Below, piece by piece: positions 35,131 to 43,420 of a stretch of DNA of 64,000 nucleotides (positions within the stretch are counted from its first letter, which is position 1; every line of letters begins with the position of its first letter). The DNA lies in contig NZ_FZNZ01000012.1 in NCBI RefSeq assembly GCF_900187995.1, positions 1 to 64,000 of the forward strand. Direction: 5' to 3'. Both the position numbers and the translations under genes were made by a program. The stretch comes from Prevotella jejuni. Its GTDB lineage: Bacteria > Bacteroidota > Bacteroidia > Bacteroidales > Bacteroidaceae. The notes under the pieces were generated by a model. That model did no database searches. It had not been told where the DNA came from and was given only the letters and a program-made list of their open reading frames with translations.

Positions 35131-36375
35131 TTATAGTCTCACAGGCATTGTTATTTGTAGTTCTGTGAAGTCTGCCTTCGTTGCATGTGCATTAACGCTG
35201 AAGCCTAAAGTAAGATTCTTTAGCTTAGGGAAACCATAAAACACACCAACTTGTTCATGATAAGGTCTTTCCAATCCATTGCGTGATTTATAACCCATGT
35301 GTCGGTAGAGGTAATAGCCTAAGCTGACACGAACAGACATGTTACCATAAAAGATCTCATGACGACCTTCAATGCTCAGTGACCACGGACTATGCTTCTC
35401 TCCAGTGTATCCATGTTCCTTATCATGTTGTGCAACCCTACTAATATAATCTCCATAGAAAAGACCAAAGCCTACGCCAGATGCCCAGCGACGTGCATAA
35501 CGATAGAGTAGGTGAGTATGGAAAGAATAGGCTCCGTAGAAAGCAAACTGCTCCCTACGATAATCAGGATGTCCTTGTGGAGTTTCAAATTGTGTCTGCT
35601 GCCAATCCTCAAGTAAAGTTTTACCACCTATTCCAAGGGTGAATTCAGTAAACCAATACTTTTGGAAGGGATCTTTAGGATGTGTGTTACCCTTTGCAAC
35701 TTTCGTTGTTTCCTTCTCTGGTTCGTATACAATACCAAGGAATGGACCTAAATAGTTTGCACCTTTGTTGGGTCGTGCCATAGCCCCATTGCTATGGTGT
35801 GCAAAGTCTAATCCAGCTTTTATGCTCCATTCCCTTGCTACCTTATATTGTCCGTACAGTCCTGCTGTGAAGAAGATATTAAGGTGTGAACCAATATATT
35901 CGTTGTCAATATTGTTCTTTTGGTTATATTTTAGCGAAGTATAGCCTACGCCAGTGCCTAAGTAATAGCCCCACTGCCAGTGTTCACTACGATAAAGTGG
36001 ACGGTTAAACGTACCATAGAGGGTTAGGAAGTTCCCTAATTTACTGGTATAATCTACTGGCTGTGCCTCTCCCCATGGGGTATCTTTATGCATAGTAGTC
36101 CCATGGTTAAGGTTATAGCGCAGACCAACAGAGAAGGTTGGGTAGTTATAATCACGTGCAAAATCATTTTCTGTTGGTGTGATATTTACTTGTGCAGCTA
36201 TGGCATGCGTCTCTTTCGTCTTAGTCCAGATACGTGGTTCCTTGTCTATACATAAAGTTTGGGCTGGCGTATAACGCACCTCTATACCAGTTTTGGATAT
36301 AGCAATAGAATCACACTCCTCTGCAGAAGCAACTGCAGAGAGTAGTAAAAAAGGTATGAAAAGGAGTTTTCTCAC
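35131..36375 (-). CDS. Acyloxyacyl-hydrolase-like (PagL-type) outer-membrane protein
   Basis: The 414-residue protein has a signal peptide (MRKLLFIPFLLLSAVASA) and a beta-rich body. FAHHSNGAM has the PagL signature HxSN with H194, S195 and N196 (counting from the first Met), which in lipid A 3-O-deacylases forms the active site. It is therefore a plausible outer-membrane lipid A deacylase. Typical PagL proteins are under 200 residues. This one continues for about 200 more, with further barrel-like strands (TEFTLGIGGKTLLEDW, WSLSIEGRHEIFYGNMSVRVSLGYY), a pattern usual in Bacteroidales members annotated as acyloxyacyl hydrolase. It is second in the operon with the porin-like gene 16 bases upstream. 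Its stop codon touches the minisatellite. Confidence 0.78.
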   Translation of the reverse strand: MRKLLFIPFLLLSAVASAEECDSIAISKTGIEVRYTPAQTLCIDKEPRIWTKTKETHAIAAQVNITPTENDFARDYNYPTFSVGLRYNLNHGTTMHKDTPWGEAQPVDYTSKLGNFLTLYGTFNRPLYRSEHWQWGYYLGTGVGYTSLKYNQKNNIDNEYIGSHLNIFFTAGLYGQYKVAREWSIKAGLDFAHHSNGAMARPNKGANYLGPFLGIVYEPEKETTKVAKGNTHPKDPFQKYWFTEFTLGIGGKTLLEDWQQTQFETPQGHPDYRREQFAFYGAYSFHTHLLYRYARRWASGVGFGLFYGDYISRVAQHDKEHGYTGEKHSPWSLSIEGRHEIFYGNMSVRVSLGYYLYRHMGYKSRNGLERPYHEQVGVFYGFPKLKNLTLGFSVNAHATKADFTELQITMPVRL

Positions 36376-36391
36376 TTGTCTTCAGACGGTA

Positions 36392-37141
36392 TCAGAGCAC
36401 CTGTATCCTGTAGCCAAGTGTTACTTCTAACATGCTGTTTCGAGCGTTCTTTAATAAATCCTTTGCTTCAGTATCTCTTGCTAACTTTCTGAAGTATAGG
36501 TTGTAACGTGCCTCTACCTGCCACTGTTTCCATTCATAGCTGATGCCAATAGGGATAGCTACGTCACCTTTATATATGTGATCCTTCAGATTGATATTTT
36601 TTCCATTTTTCTCTTTAGCATGTGCACTGATAACATATCCAGTGTGTACTCCAGTAGTAAAACTCCATGGTAAATCTGCCCAAGGATACCAACGTACTAT
36701 ATAGTTAGTGTTGATATAATGCAAATTGATATTGTATGGACCATATTTTTGTATAATAGGGTTCCCATAGTCGTCTGTGGCGTTGATATTACGATAGATA
36801 CCTGAGCCTCCTTGGTGGCTATATTGCATTTCAACGTCTATTGCAAGGTTTTTAGCCACGAAGACTTCAACGTATGCACCAGCAACAGCCCCCAACTTAA
36901 AATTGTTATCAACACCTATGAGGTTTGATAAGTTTAATCCAACTTTTGGGGCTGCGTATAAATCCCATACCGTATGCTCACCAGTTGGTTTGGTATCTTG
37001 AACAATAGCTCCTTTAACGTCTTGATAGCCTTCTTTAATAACTTCTCCAATACGTTTTGCGGCGTTCTTGTTTATTACCTGAGCCTGTCCGTTCGTCAAT
37101 GCCCCTAAAAGGATGGCAGCAATCAATATAATCTTTTTCAT
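36392..37141 (-). CDS. Outer-membrane beta-barrel (porin-like) protein
   Basis: The 249-residue protein has a signal peptide (MKKIILIAAILLGALTNGQA) and alternating strands typical of small OmpA/PorT-like barrels: PKVGLNLSNLIGVDN, LGAVAGAYVEVFVAKNLAIDVEMQYS, INTNYIVRWYPW and SMLEVTLGYRIQVL, ending in a hydrophobic strand with terminal aliphatic residue. It fits the Bacteroidetes outer-membrane beta-barrel family (PF13568-like). Role unknown. A promoter at 37166-37173 serves this gene and the downstream PagL-like gene. Both flanks of this two-gene unit are tandem-repeat arrays. Confidence 0.8.
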   Translation of the reverse strand: MKKIILIAAILLGALTNGQAQVINKNAAKRIGEVIKEGYQDVKGAIVQDTKPTGEHTVWDLYAAPKVGLNLSNLIGVDNNFKLGAVAGAYVEVFVAKNLAIDVEMQYSHQGGSGIYRNINATDDYGNPIIQKYGPYNINLHYINTNYIVRWYPWADLPWSFTTGVHTGYVISAHAKEKNGKNINLKDHIYKGDVAIPIGISYEWKQWQVEARYNLYFRKLARDTEAKDLLKNARNSMLEVTLGYRIQVL

Positions 37142-37165
37142 TTTTTAGGATAACTGATTCTGTTG

Positions 37166-37173
37166 CAAAGATA
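37166..37173 (-). promoter_or_regulatory. -7 element of the barrel/PagL-like operon
   Basis: CAAAGATA on the top strand reads TATCTTTG leftward, 25 bases before the ATG at 37141. Confidence 0.7.
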
Positions 37174-37238
37174 GTGAATTTTCTTCAAACCATTGATATC
37201 TTGTGGCTTTTTCATACATATAAAGATACAGAATGCAT

Positions 37239-37280
37239 GTTTAGACAGAATGACATAAAGACATATTTCTTAATGACATA
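37239..37280. repeat. Inverted arm of the TGTCATTCTGTCT family, left of the 48-bp array
   Basis: TTAGACAGAATGACATAAAG and the following bases match the left arm at 34264-34305 and are inverse to the units of the array beginning at 37377. TACGTCATTATG at 37311-37322 is a further decayed arm. Confidence 0.7.
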
Positions 37281-37376
37281 CTAAATCTTGAGTTTGTGGT
37301 CGAGAATTAAGTACGTCATTATGCTTCCTAAAGGGGAATTATACCCTGTTTAAGTTTCTTACTGCAGACTTAGAGT

Positions 37377-37874
37377 CATTCTGTCTCCGCTTACAATATG
37401 TCCTTGAAGAATATGTCTTTATGTCATTCTGTCTGTGCTTACAATATGTCCTTGAAGAATATGTCTCTATGTCATTCTGTCTCCGCTTACAATATGTCCT
37501 TGAAGAATATGTCTCTATGTCATTCTGTCTCCGCTTACAATATGTCCTTGAAGAATATGTCTCTATGTCATTCTGTCCCCGCTTACAATATGTCCTTGAA
37601 GAATATGTCTCTATGTCATTCTGTCTCCGCTTACAATATGCCCTTAAAGAATATGTCTCTATGTCATTCTGTCTTCGCTTACAATATGCCCTTAAAGAAT
37701 ATGTCTCTATGTCATTCTGTCTCCGCTTACAATATGCCCTTAAAGAATATGTTTCTATGTCATTCTGTCTCCGCTTACAATATGTCCTTGAAGAATATGT
37801 CTCTATGTCATTCTGTCTCCGCTTACAATATGCCCTTAAAGAATATGTCTCTATGTCATTCTGTCTATGTGAAG
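37377..37874. repeat. 48-bp tandem array, ten full copies
   Basis: CATTCTGTCT begins at 37377, 37425, 37473 and so on every 48 bases to 37809, giving ten full units and a partial eleventh at 37857. The units differ at only a few sites (TCCTTGAAG or CCCTTAAAG in the middle). The period is a multiple of three, which creates three long artificial open frames of 161-185 codons with 16-residue repeats. I do not count them as genes. The rest of 37142-38303 contains the promoter at 37995 and nothing else recognised. Confidence 0.92.
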
Positions 37875-37994
37875 TATACTCATTCTGTCTCTCCATTGCT
37901 TGTTAGTTCGAAAGGGGTTGGGAGATGAGGGTGTTTTATATCGCATACTAACAAATATTCTATTAATATTCTTTCTTTTCTCATTTTTTTTATT

Positions 37995-38002
37995 TAATTT
38001 TG
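37995..38002 (+). promoter_or_regulatory. -7 element upstream of the DUF6078 gene
   Basis: TAATTTTG fits TAnnTTTG and would give a leader of about 295 nt to the ATG at 38304. No other box is closer. Confidence 0.4.
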
Positions 38003-38303
38003 TACCCATAATAAAGGAAATTAGAACTATTAACAGAATGATTCTGCGAACGAAGCATCTACTGAATTGACCAGCACAGTTTTTGTTGTTTAACTAACGA
38101 TTGTTACTGTACCACGTCTATTTGTTTTTGCCCATTCGTTCTTATGTGGAGGAACCGTGATAGTTGTCAGCCTGCAAGCTATTCATTGTTTGTAGGGAGG
38201 AGATGATATTTCTTTTTTCAGCTTTAATCGGTATCTACGTCTTCTTTGTTTTGTTCTCTTTTCCTTATCTAATCTAAGAGTATCTTAATATTATGAATAA
38301 CCA

Positions 38304-38765
38304 ATGGAAACAAACGAATTGCTGAGCTTAGACACTTTCCCAAAGCGTTATGAAGCTTGCTTCCTTGAGAATTGTGCAGTGAGAGAAGATTGTCTTCACC
38401 ATTTATATTTCAAGTTACAACCAGCTTCCAATACATGGGGAGATGCAATCTTTCCCTCGGCACTTATGCCCGAAAACCTTATCAATGGTTGTTGCAGAAT
38501 GTTTCATGCAAAGAGACTTGTCACTTGTTATGCTGGTTTCACTCATTTCTTTGATGAGGTAAGACGCAAGGACTTACCCTCTCTTCGCAATGAAGTCTAT
38601 TCATATTTCCGAGGACGAAGTAATTTCTATCGTTATGGCAATGCAGAAAGAGGTTATCTTTATACGCAGTCGATGGCAGACGATGTGAAAGCGTTATTTA
38701 TGGAGTATGGCTACAACGAGCCTAAATACGAAAGAACATTCAAGTCAATAGTCTTTTATGAGTAG
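38304..38765 (+). CDS. DUF6078-type Cys-rich protein
   Basis: The 153-residue protein starts with PKRYEACFLENCAVREDCLHHLYF, a four-spaced Cys/His cluster near residues 18-34. INGCCRMFHAKRLVTCYAGFTHFFDEV follows with three more cysteines, then YFRGRSNFYRYGNAERGYLY. The cysteine arrangement and length fit DUF6078 of Bacteroidales, whose role is unknown; metal binding is an inference from the cysteines. There is no signal peptide. It is a single gene in front of repeat cluster VI and the polysaccharide locus. Confidence 0.7.
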   Translation: METNELLSLDTFPKRYEACFLENCAVREDCLHHLYFKLQPASNTWGDAIFPSALMPENLINGCCRMFHAKRLVTCYAGFTHFFDEVRRKDLPSLRNEVYSYFRGRSNFYRYGNAERGYLYTQSMADDVKALFMEYGYNEPKYERTFKSIVFYE

Positions 38766-38830
38766 GTATTGACTCTGTTTTAATTTAATGTTCTATTCAT
38801 TTAAGCATGGTAATAATGCTCTTATAGTTT

Positions 38831-38940
38831 TGTCCGGCAGCTCCGGACAGTCTTTCCGACATCCCCGGACAATTATTCCGGATACTCCGGACATGTTGTC
38901 CGGAGGTCTCGGACAATATGTCCGCAAATCTCGGATTTAT
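38831..38940. repeat. 22-bp-period TCCGGA palindrome cluster VI
   Basis: Five units of exactly 22 bp begin at 38831, 38853, 38875, 38897 and 38919. Each has a TNTCCG-like left half and a CCGGACA or TCGGACA right half that are mutually inverse, so each unit can form its own hairpin. The G+C-rich core stands out in an A+T-rich spacer. The spacer from 38941 to 39125 shows no other clear signal except a weak TACAATTTG near 39089. Confidence 0.85.
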
Positions 38941-39125
38941 CTTTAGACAACTTTCTTATAGTTAAAATACAGGTGCTTATTATTAATGCAGAAAAAGTCC
39001 TAATTTGTAGACTTGGCTTCAAACGGTTTTAACTATATAGAAATTGAATTATCTAAAATAAAAGTATTTTAAGATTATAATATAGCTATTACAATTTGCC
39101 TTTTATATATATAGATTGTAGAACT

Positions 39126-40238
39126 ATGAATAAAGATATTATAACAGTAACATCACCATTGTTACCAAATCTTGATGAGTTTACAGAATCTCTTAAAGAA
39201 ATCTGGGAGAGTAAGTGGATAACAAATAATGGACAGTTTCATCAGAAATTAGAAGCTGCTTTAGCTGAATATCTAAAAGTCCCATACGTTAGCTTGTTCA
39301 CAAATGGAACTTTACCGTTGCTAACAGCTCTCCAAGCTTTGCGTATAACAGGTGAAGTTATAACGACACCTTATAGTTTTGTTGCAACAACTCATGGCCT
39401 ATGGTGGAATGGTATCAAGCCTGTATTTGTTGATATTGATCCATCTACAGGCAATATAGATCCCCAAAGGATAGAGGCAGCAATAACACCACGTACAACA
39501 GCTATCCTTCCTGTTCATGTGTATGGTAAACCATGCGATACAGAAGCTATTCAATCAATAGCAGATAAATATGGTTTGAAAGTGATATATGATGCAGCAC
39601 ATGCCTTTGGTGTTGAAGTGAATGGGGAAAGTTTGTTGAATGCTGGTGATATGAGTACACTGAGTTTTCACGCCACAAAGGTATTTAATACAATTGAAGG
39701 TGGTGCAATGGTGATGCATGATGAAAAGACCAAGCAACGCATAGATTATTTGAAGAACTTTGGTTTTGCTAATGAAGTTGAGGTGGTTGGTCCTGGTATC
39801 AATAGCAAGATGGATGAGATTCGTTCAGCTTATGGCTTATTAAACCTAAAGCAAGTTGATGCTGCTATTGCAGCGAGACAGAAGGTGGCAGTAGCTTATC
39901 GAGAGGCTCTACGGAATGTTGATGGTATTTCTTTTTGGGATGATATGCCTGGTGTTCGTCATAACTACAGTTACTTCCCAATTTTTGTTGATGCAGAGAA
40001 GTATGGCATGACACGTGATGAGCTTTATATGAAGATGAAAGACCAAGGTGTATGGGGACGTCGATATTTCTATCCACTTATCAGTGAGTTTTCTACATAT
40101 CGTGGTTTGGAGAGCTCTCGCCCTGAAAATCTGCCTAATGCACACATGATGGCTGACACAGTTATATGTCTACCTATGCATCATGCACTAACTGAGGCGG
40201 AAATAGATAAAATTATAATGGTAATTTCAAAAAGCTAA
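39126..40238 (+). CDS. DegT/DnrJ/EryC1/StrS-family PLP aminotransferase
   Basis: The 370-residue protein is a sugar aminotransferase of the DegT fold that transfers an amino group to a nucleotide keto-sugar. Marks are LFTNGTLPLLTALQAL, TTPYSFVATTHGLWWNGIKPVFVDID, AAHAFGVEVNG (Asp/Ala PLP contact) and the Schiff-base lysine in SFHATKVFNTIEGGAMV (near residue 183). The ATG at 39126 is preferred to an in-frame TTG 30 bases upstream. It is the first gene of the polysaccharide locus and is closer to the housekeeping genes in base composition. The sugar is unknown. Confidence 0.92.
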   Translation: MNKDIITVTSPLLPNLDEFTESLKEIWESKWITNNGQFHQKLEAALAEYLKVPYVSLFTNGTLPLLTALQALRITGEVITTPYSFVATTHGLWWNGIKPVFVDIDPSTGNIDPQRIEAAITPRTTAILPVHVYGKPCDTEAIQSIADKYGLKVIYDAAHAFGVEVNGESLLNAGDMSTLSFHATKVFNTIEGGAMVMHDEKTKQRIDYLKNFGFANEVEVVGPGINSKMDEIRSAYGLLNLKQVDAAIAARQKVAVAYREALRNVDGISFWDDMPGVRHNYSYFPIFVDAEKYGMTRDELYMKMKDQGVWGRRYFYPLISEFSTYRGLESSRPENLPNAHMMADTVICLPMHHALTEAEIDKIIMVISKS

Positions 40239-40241
40239 GGG

Positions 40242-40523
40242 ATGGAAAAAATAAATGATATTCTATATACAGAGCAAGGAAGTTTGACAGCTTTTTCTGC
40301 TTCAACTGCGAAAAGTGGTATGAGAGAGGAACGTATAGAATATATGACAAAGGTTGTTTTATGTGTTGCAAAATTGTTACGGTTACCATTAGATAAGACT
40401 ATTAAACTAATTAAAGAACATGATCTTTCTTCTCTTTTAGAAAATTCATATAGAGTGCGAAGAGAGCGTGGAATAGATTATATTGCAAAGAGTATATATA
40501 GAGCTTTAAAGCCTTGCTTATGA
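40242..40523 (+). CDS. Small helical protein of the DUF3990 module (first partner)
   Basis: The 93-residue product is basic and helical. A flexible start (TEQGSLTAFSASTAKSGMREER) is followed by IEYMTKVVLCVAKLLRLPLD and then ENSYRVRRERGIDYIAKSIY. It resembles short proteins such as DUF3791 that accompany DUF3990 genes, though the match is by pattern only. It starts 3 bases after the aminotransferase stop, and its last 10 bases overlap the DUF3990 gene. It could be an antitoxin or a subunit; function is inferred from position alone. Confidence 0.7.
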   Translation: MEKINDILYTEQGSLTAFSASTAKSGMREERIEYMTKVVLCVAKLLRLPLDKTIKLIKEHDLSSLLENSYRVRRERGIDYIAKSIYRALKPCL

Positions 40524-40993
40524 AACTATACCATGGCACCTCTGAAGAATTCGAAATCCCTAATATCGTTATGTGTAAACCAATGACTGATTTTGGGAAG
40601 GGGTTTTATCTATCTTCAGAAATAAAATTGGCAAAAGATTGGAAAAAGTTTTCACCTAATCATCATGTTTTGATTTTCGATATCGTTCTATCTGACATAA
40701 ATACATGTAAGTTGCGAATTAAACGTTTCAATAAAGCGGATAAAGAATGGGCAAAGTTTATTTATAACAATCGGAGAGGAAAATGTAAAAGTAATAGATA
40801 TGATTTAGTAATTGGACCAATAGCTGATAATGGTATTGAAGTGTTATTTCAAGAATTAGAGCATGGAAATAAAACAAATGAAGAGTGGGAAAACTTGGCA
40901 AAAAAATTATCTTTAAGAAAGTTCTCTTCTATTCAGTATTGCTTCAAAACAGATATGGCATTGAAACTTTTAAAGTATGAAACAAAGAGTTGA
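40520..40993 (+). CDS. DUF3990 protein, ADP-ribosyltransferase-like
   Basis: The product of about 157 residues opens with KLYHGTSEEFEIPNI, followed by DFGKGFYLSSEIKLAKDW. This pair is the DUF3990 signature and resembles the His and GxY elements of the ADP-ribosyltransferase fold. DLVIGPIADNGIEVLFQELE (about 97-116) and a C-terminal FSSIQYCFKTDMALKLL complete it. QYCF is a likely analogue of the third ART motif. Activity on a protein or nucleic-acid target is an inference from the fold. I take the ATG at 40520 (frame opens at 40514). It overlaps both neighbours (4-10 bases upstream, 17 downstream) and is enclosed by two small helical genes, a toxin-antitoxin-like layout. Confidence 0.78.
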   Translation: MKLYHGTSEEFEIPNIVMCKPMTDFGKGFYLSSEIKLAKDWKKFSPNHHVLIFDIVLSDINTCKLRIKRFNKADKEWAKFIYNNRRGKCKSNRYDLVIGPIADNGIEVLFQELEHGNKTNEEWENLAKKLSLRKFSSIQYCFKTDMALKLLKYETKS

Positions 40994-41201
40994 TAATGAC
41001 AGTTTAATAATCCTTCATCTAAATACAATGATGTCTTATTTAATTAATAAGAAACGTTGTACTTATGGGGACGCAATGGAATTAGTTCTATTGTCAAAGA
41101 CTTATCATGCGCTTCTTACTGATAAACTTTATCGGAATCAAGGAAGCTTATATGTTTTAAACGATTTTATTGCAGAGTATAATCAAGCCTTACAAGCATA
41201 A
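40977..41201 (+). CDS. Small helical protein of the DUF3990 module (second partner)
   Basis: The 74-residue product has SLIILHLNTMMSYLINKKRC, then YGDAMELVLLSKTYHALLTD with an SKTY motif and YVLNDFIAEYNQAL. Short proteins with an S-K-T-Y and a terminal acidic helix often lie beside DUF3990 genes. It overlaps the DUF3990 gene by 17 bases and its stop codon overlaps the ATP-grasp ATG by one base, so it is translated in the polysaccharide operon. A neutralising or regulatory role is only a guess. Confidence 0.7.
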   Translation: MKQRVDNDSLIILHLNTMMSYLINKKRCTYGDAMELVLLSKTYHALLTDKLYRNQGSLYVLNDFIAEYNQALQA

Positions 41202-42412
41202 TGAACAAACAAAAAAAACTGATGCTTCTCGGAGGTATTCGTTATCTCCTACCTGTTATAGAAGCAGCACATCGTCATGGTTACTATGTCATTACCGTGG
41301 ATTATGTTCCTGAAAATATTGCTCATCAATACTCGGATGAGTTTCATAATGTCAGTATTCTTGACAAAGATGCGGTTTTGCAATTAGCACAGGAACTTAA
41401 TATAGATGGAATATTATCTTTTGGTGTAGACCCTGGTGTAGTAACAGCTGCGTATGTAGCTGAAAAGATGGGACTTAGCTTTCAATGTTCTTATGATTCT
41501 GCTTGTATCTTACAGGATAAGTCACGATTTCGTCAGTTCTTAAAAGATAATGATTTCAATGTACCCAATGCAAAGGGTTATTCCTCAAAAGAAGAAGCTC
41601 TTGCTGATATAGCATATTATAACTGGCCTATTATTGTCAAACCAGTTGATTCTGCAGGAAGCAAAGGGGTTACGCGTGTCGATGAACTAGGGCAACTCTC
41701 CTCAGCTATTGATTATGCTCTGAGTGAAAGTCATAATGGGAATTTCATTATAGAAGATTTCTTAGAGAAAGAAGGTAATTCTTCTGATTGTGATGGGTTT
41801 AGCATAGATGGTAAGTTGGTGTTCTGTTCGTTCGATGATCAATTATTTGATACTAAAGCACTTAATCCTTATACTCCAGCTGCTTATACTTGGCCATCAA
41901 CGATTCCGCAATGGGCACAAGAAGAATTGATGAGTGAATTACAGCGTTTGATGTCATTGCTTAATGTTAAAACAGGAGTTTATAATATTGAAACACGTCT
42001 ATGTAAGAATGGCAAGCCATATATAATGGAGCTTGCTCCTCGAGGTGGAGGCAACAGACTATCAGAGATGATGAAGTATATCTCAGGTCAAGACCTCATA
42101 GATAACTGTGTTCGTGCTGCTGTTGGTGATTCTATAGACGAAATCCATCAGCCAGAGTATGATGGATATTGGGCAGAAATCATCTTACATTCTGAAAGAG
42201 ACGGTGTTTTTCAGAGTATAGAGATAGATAAAACGGTAGAAGAACGTTTTCTTATAGAGAAAGATATCTGGGTAAAAGCAGGAGATAAAGTGCAAGGTTT
42301 TACGGGAGCTAATACAACAATAGGAACATTAGTTTTAAGATTTAATACTAATGAGGAAATGACATATTGCTTGTCTAATCAGGAAAGGTGGATCAAAATT
42401 ATTGTATTATGA
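41201..42412 (+). CDS. ATP-grasp carboligase-like protein
   Basis: The 403-residue protein has an N-terminal Rossmann domain (KKLMLLGGIRYLLPVIEAAHRHGYYVI) and an ATP-grasp core. IIVKPVDSAGSKGVTRVD (about 143-160) is the glycine-rich lid, NFIIEDFLEKEGNSSDCDGFSIDG the acidic segment, and YNIETRLCKNGKPYIMELAPRGGGNRLS (about 262-289) the Mg-binding end. Such enzymes form amide bonds and in glycan loci may link an amino acid to an amino sugar; substrate unknown. The first base of its ATG is the last base of the DUF3990 module and its stop overlaps the next gene by four bases (ATGA). Confidence 0.85.
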   Translation: MNKQKKLMLLGGIRYLLPVIEAAHRHGYYVITVDYVPENIAHQYSDEFHNVSILDKDAVLQLAQELNIDGILSFGVDPGVVTAAYVAEKMGLSFQCSYDSACILQDKSRFRQFLKDNDFNVPNAKGYSSKEEALADIAYYNWPIIVKPVDSAGSKGVTRVDELGQLSSAIDYALSESHNGNFIIEDFLEKEGNSSDCDGFSIDGKLVFCSFDDQLFDTKALNPYTPAAYTWPSTIPQWAQEELMSELQRLMSLLNVKTGVYNIETRLCKNGKPYIMELAPRGGGNRLSEMMKYISGQDLIDNCVRAAVGDSIDEIHQPEYDGYWAEIILHSERDGVFQSIEIDKTVEERFLIEKDIWVKAGDKVQGFTGANTTIGTLVLRFNTNEEMTYCLSNQERWIKIIVL

Positions 42413-43362
42413 GACAAAAAGCTATTGGTGGATATTTCTCGTTAGAGTTGCCATATAATGAATATGGAGAATATCATCGTGATGCTATAAGATTAAATAC
42501 TGGACGTTATTGTTTAGAGTATGTCTTAAGAGTAAAAAAGTACACGAAAGTATATTTACCATATTATATGTGTGATGCTGTCTTACAACCAATTAATAAA
42601 TTAGGGTTAGACTATCAATTTTATCACATAGATAAATATTTTCATATAGCGGAAGTATTACATCCTAAAAAAGATGAAGTTATTTTATATTGTAACTATT
42701 TTGGTTTAATGGATGAGTATGTAAAAATAGTTACTGATAGGTATGCCCCTAACATCATAATAGATAATACACAGGCCTTTTTTAGTCGACCGCTTCCAGA
42801 AATTGACACTTTTTATACTTGTAGAAAGTTCTTTGGCGTTGCCGATGGGGCTTATCTTTATACTGATAAAGAGGCTGATTTTGATATTCCGCAAGACTAT
42901 TCATCTTCGAGGATGTTATATCTGCTTAATCGGCTTGATATATCAGCTGAAAAAGCGTTTGAAGAGTATCATATAAGTGAAAACTTATTAGATTCTTCAG
43001 GGATAAGAAAAATGTCAAAAATCAGTGAGAATATACTGAAATCAATTGACTATAAAAAAATCGTAGAAAAACGGAGGAAGAATTTTTTATTACTCAATGA
43101 TGCATTGAAAGAAAAAAACATTGTCGAAATCAATTTAGATAGTCTTGCTGTTCCAATGATTTATCCTATGTGGGGTATAAATAGACAACTAAGAGAACTA
43201 CTAATAAAAAATAAAGTTTATATAGCAACATATTGGCCGAATGTTATGAAGTGGGCTACATCTGATTCTATAGAATGTCAACTTGTTAAAGAATTAATAC
43301 CTCTACCTATTGATCAAAGATATGGGAGAGATGATATGGAAAGTATCATTAAATACGTATAG
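42409..43362 (+). CDS. PLP-dependent aminotransferase-fold protein of polysaccharide loci
   Basis: The 317-residue protein looks like a divergent DegT/aspartate-aminotransferase fold. YLPYYMCDAVLQPI and VILYCNYFGLMDEY outline the N-terminal core, IIIDNTQAFFSRPL gives the Asp that contacts PLP, and FYTCRKFFGVADGAYLYTD carries the probable Schiff-base lysine. Similar genes are usually labelled hypothetical or WecE-like. ATG at 42409 (in ATGA) is chosen rather than the frame opening at 42388. It probably acts with the ATP-grasp enzyme on the same sugar. The coding sequence is distinctly A+T-rich from here on. Confidence 0.72.
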   Translation: MRQKAIGGYFSLELPYNEYGEYHRDAIRLNTGRYCLEYVLRVKKYTKVYLPYYMCDAVLQPINKLGLDYQFYHIDKYFHIAEVLHPKKDEVILYCNYFGLMDEYVKIVTDRYAPNIIIDNTQAFFSRPLPEIDTFYTCRKFFGVADGAYLYTDKEADFDIPQDYSSSRMLYLLNRLDISAEKAFEEYHISENLLDSSGIRKMSKISENILKSIDYKKIVEKRRKNFLLLNDALKEKNIVEINLDSLAVPMIYPMWGINRQLRELLIKNKVYIATYWPNVMKWATSDSIECQLVKELIPLPIDQRYGRDDMESIIKYV

Positions 43363-43420
43363 TATGGGAATAATAACCTTGCATTATTATTTGATTTTTA
43401 TATTTTGATTATGCCAAAGT

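Noticed and set aside
34264..37874. CRISPR array
   Set aside because: Units are contiguous or near-contiguous repeats without unique spacers, and no cas genes are present.
37339..37928. Long open frames of 161-185 codons with 16-residue repeats on both strands
   Set aside because: They arise because the 48-bp DNA repeat is a multiple of three and lacks stops; the frames exist in three phases at once and have no promoter or start context.
38831..38940. CRISPR-like array of short palindromes
   Set aside because: There are no spacers between the 22-bp units; the units themselves vary.
38941..39125. Invertible promoter ahead of the polysaccharide locus
   Set aside because: No pair of inverted repeats flanking a promoter and no recombinase gene was seen; only a weak TACAATTTG near 39089.
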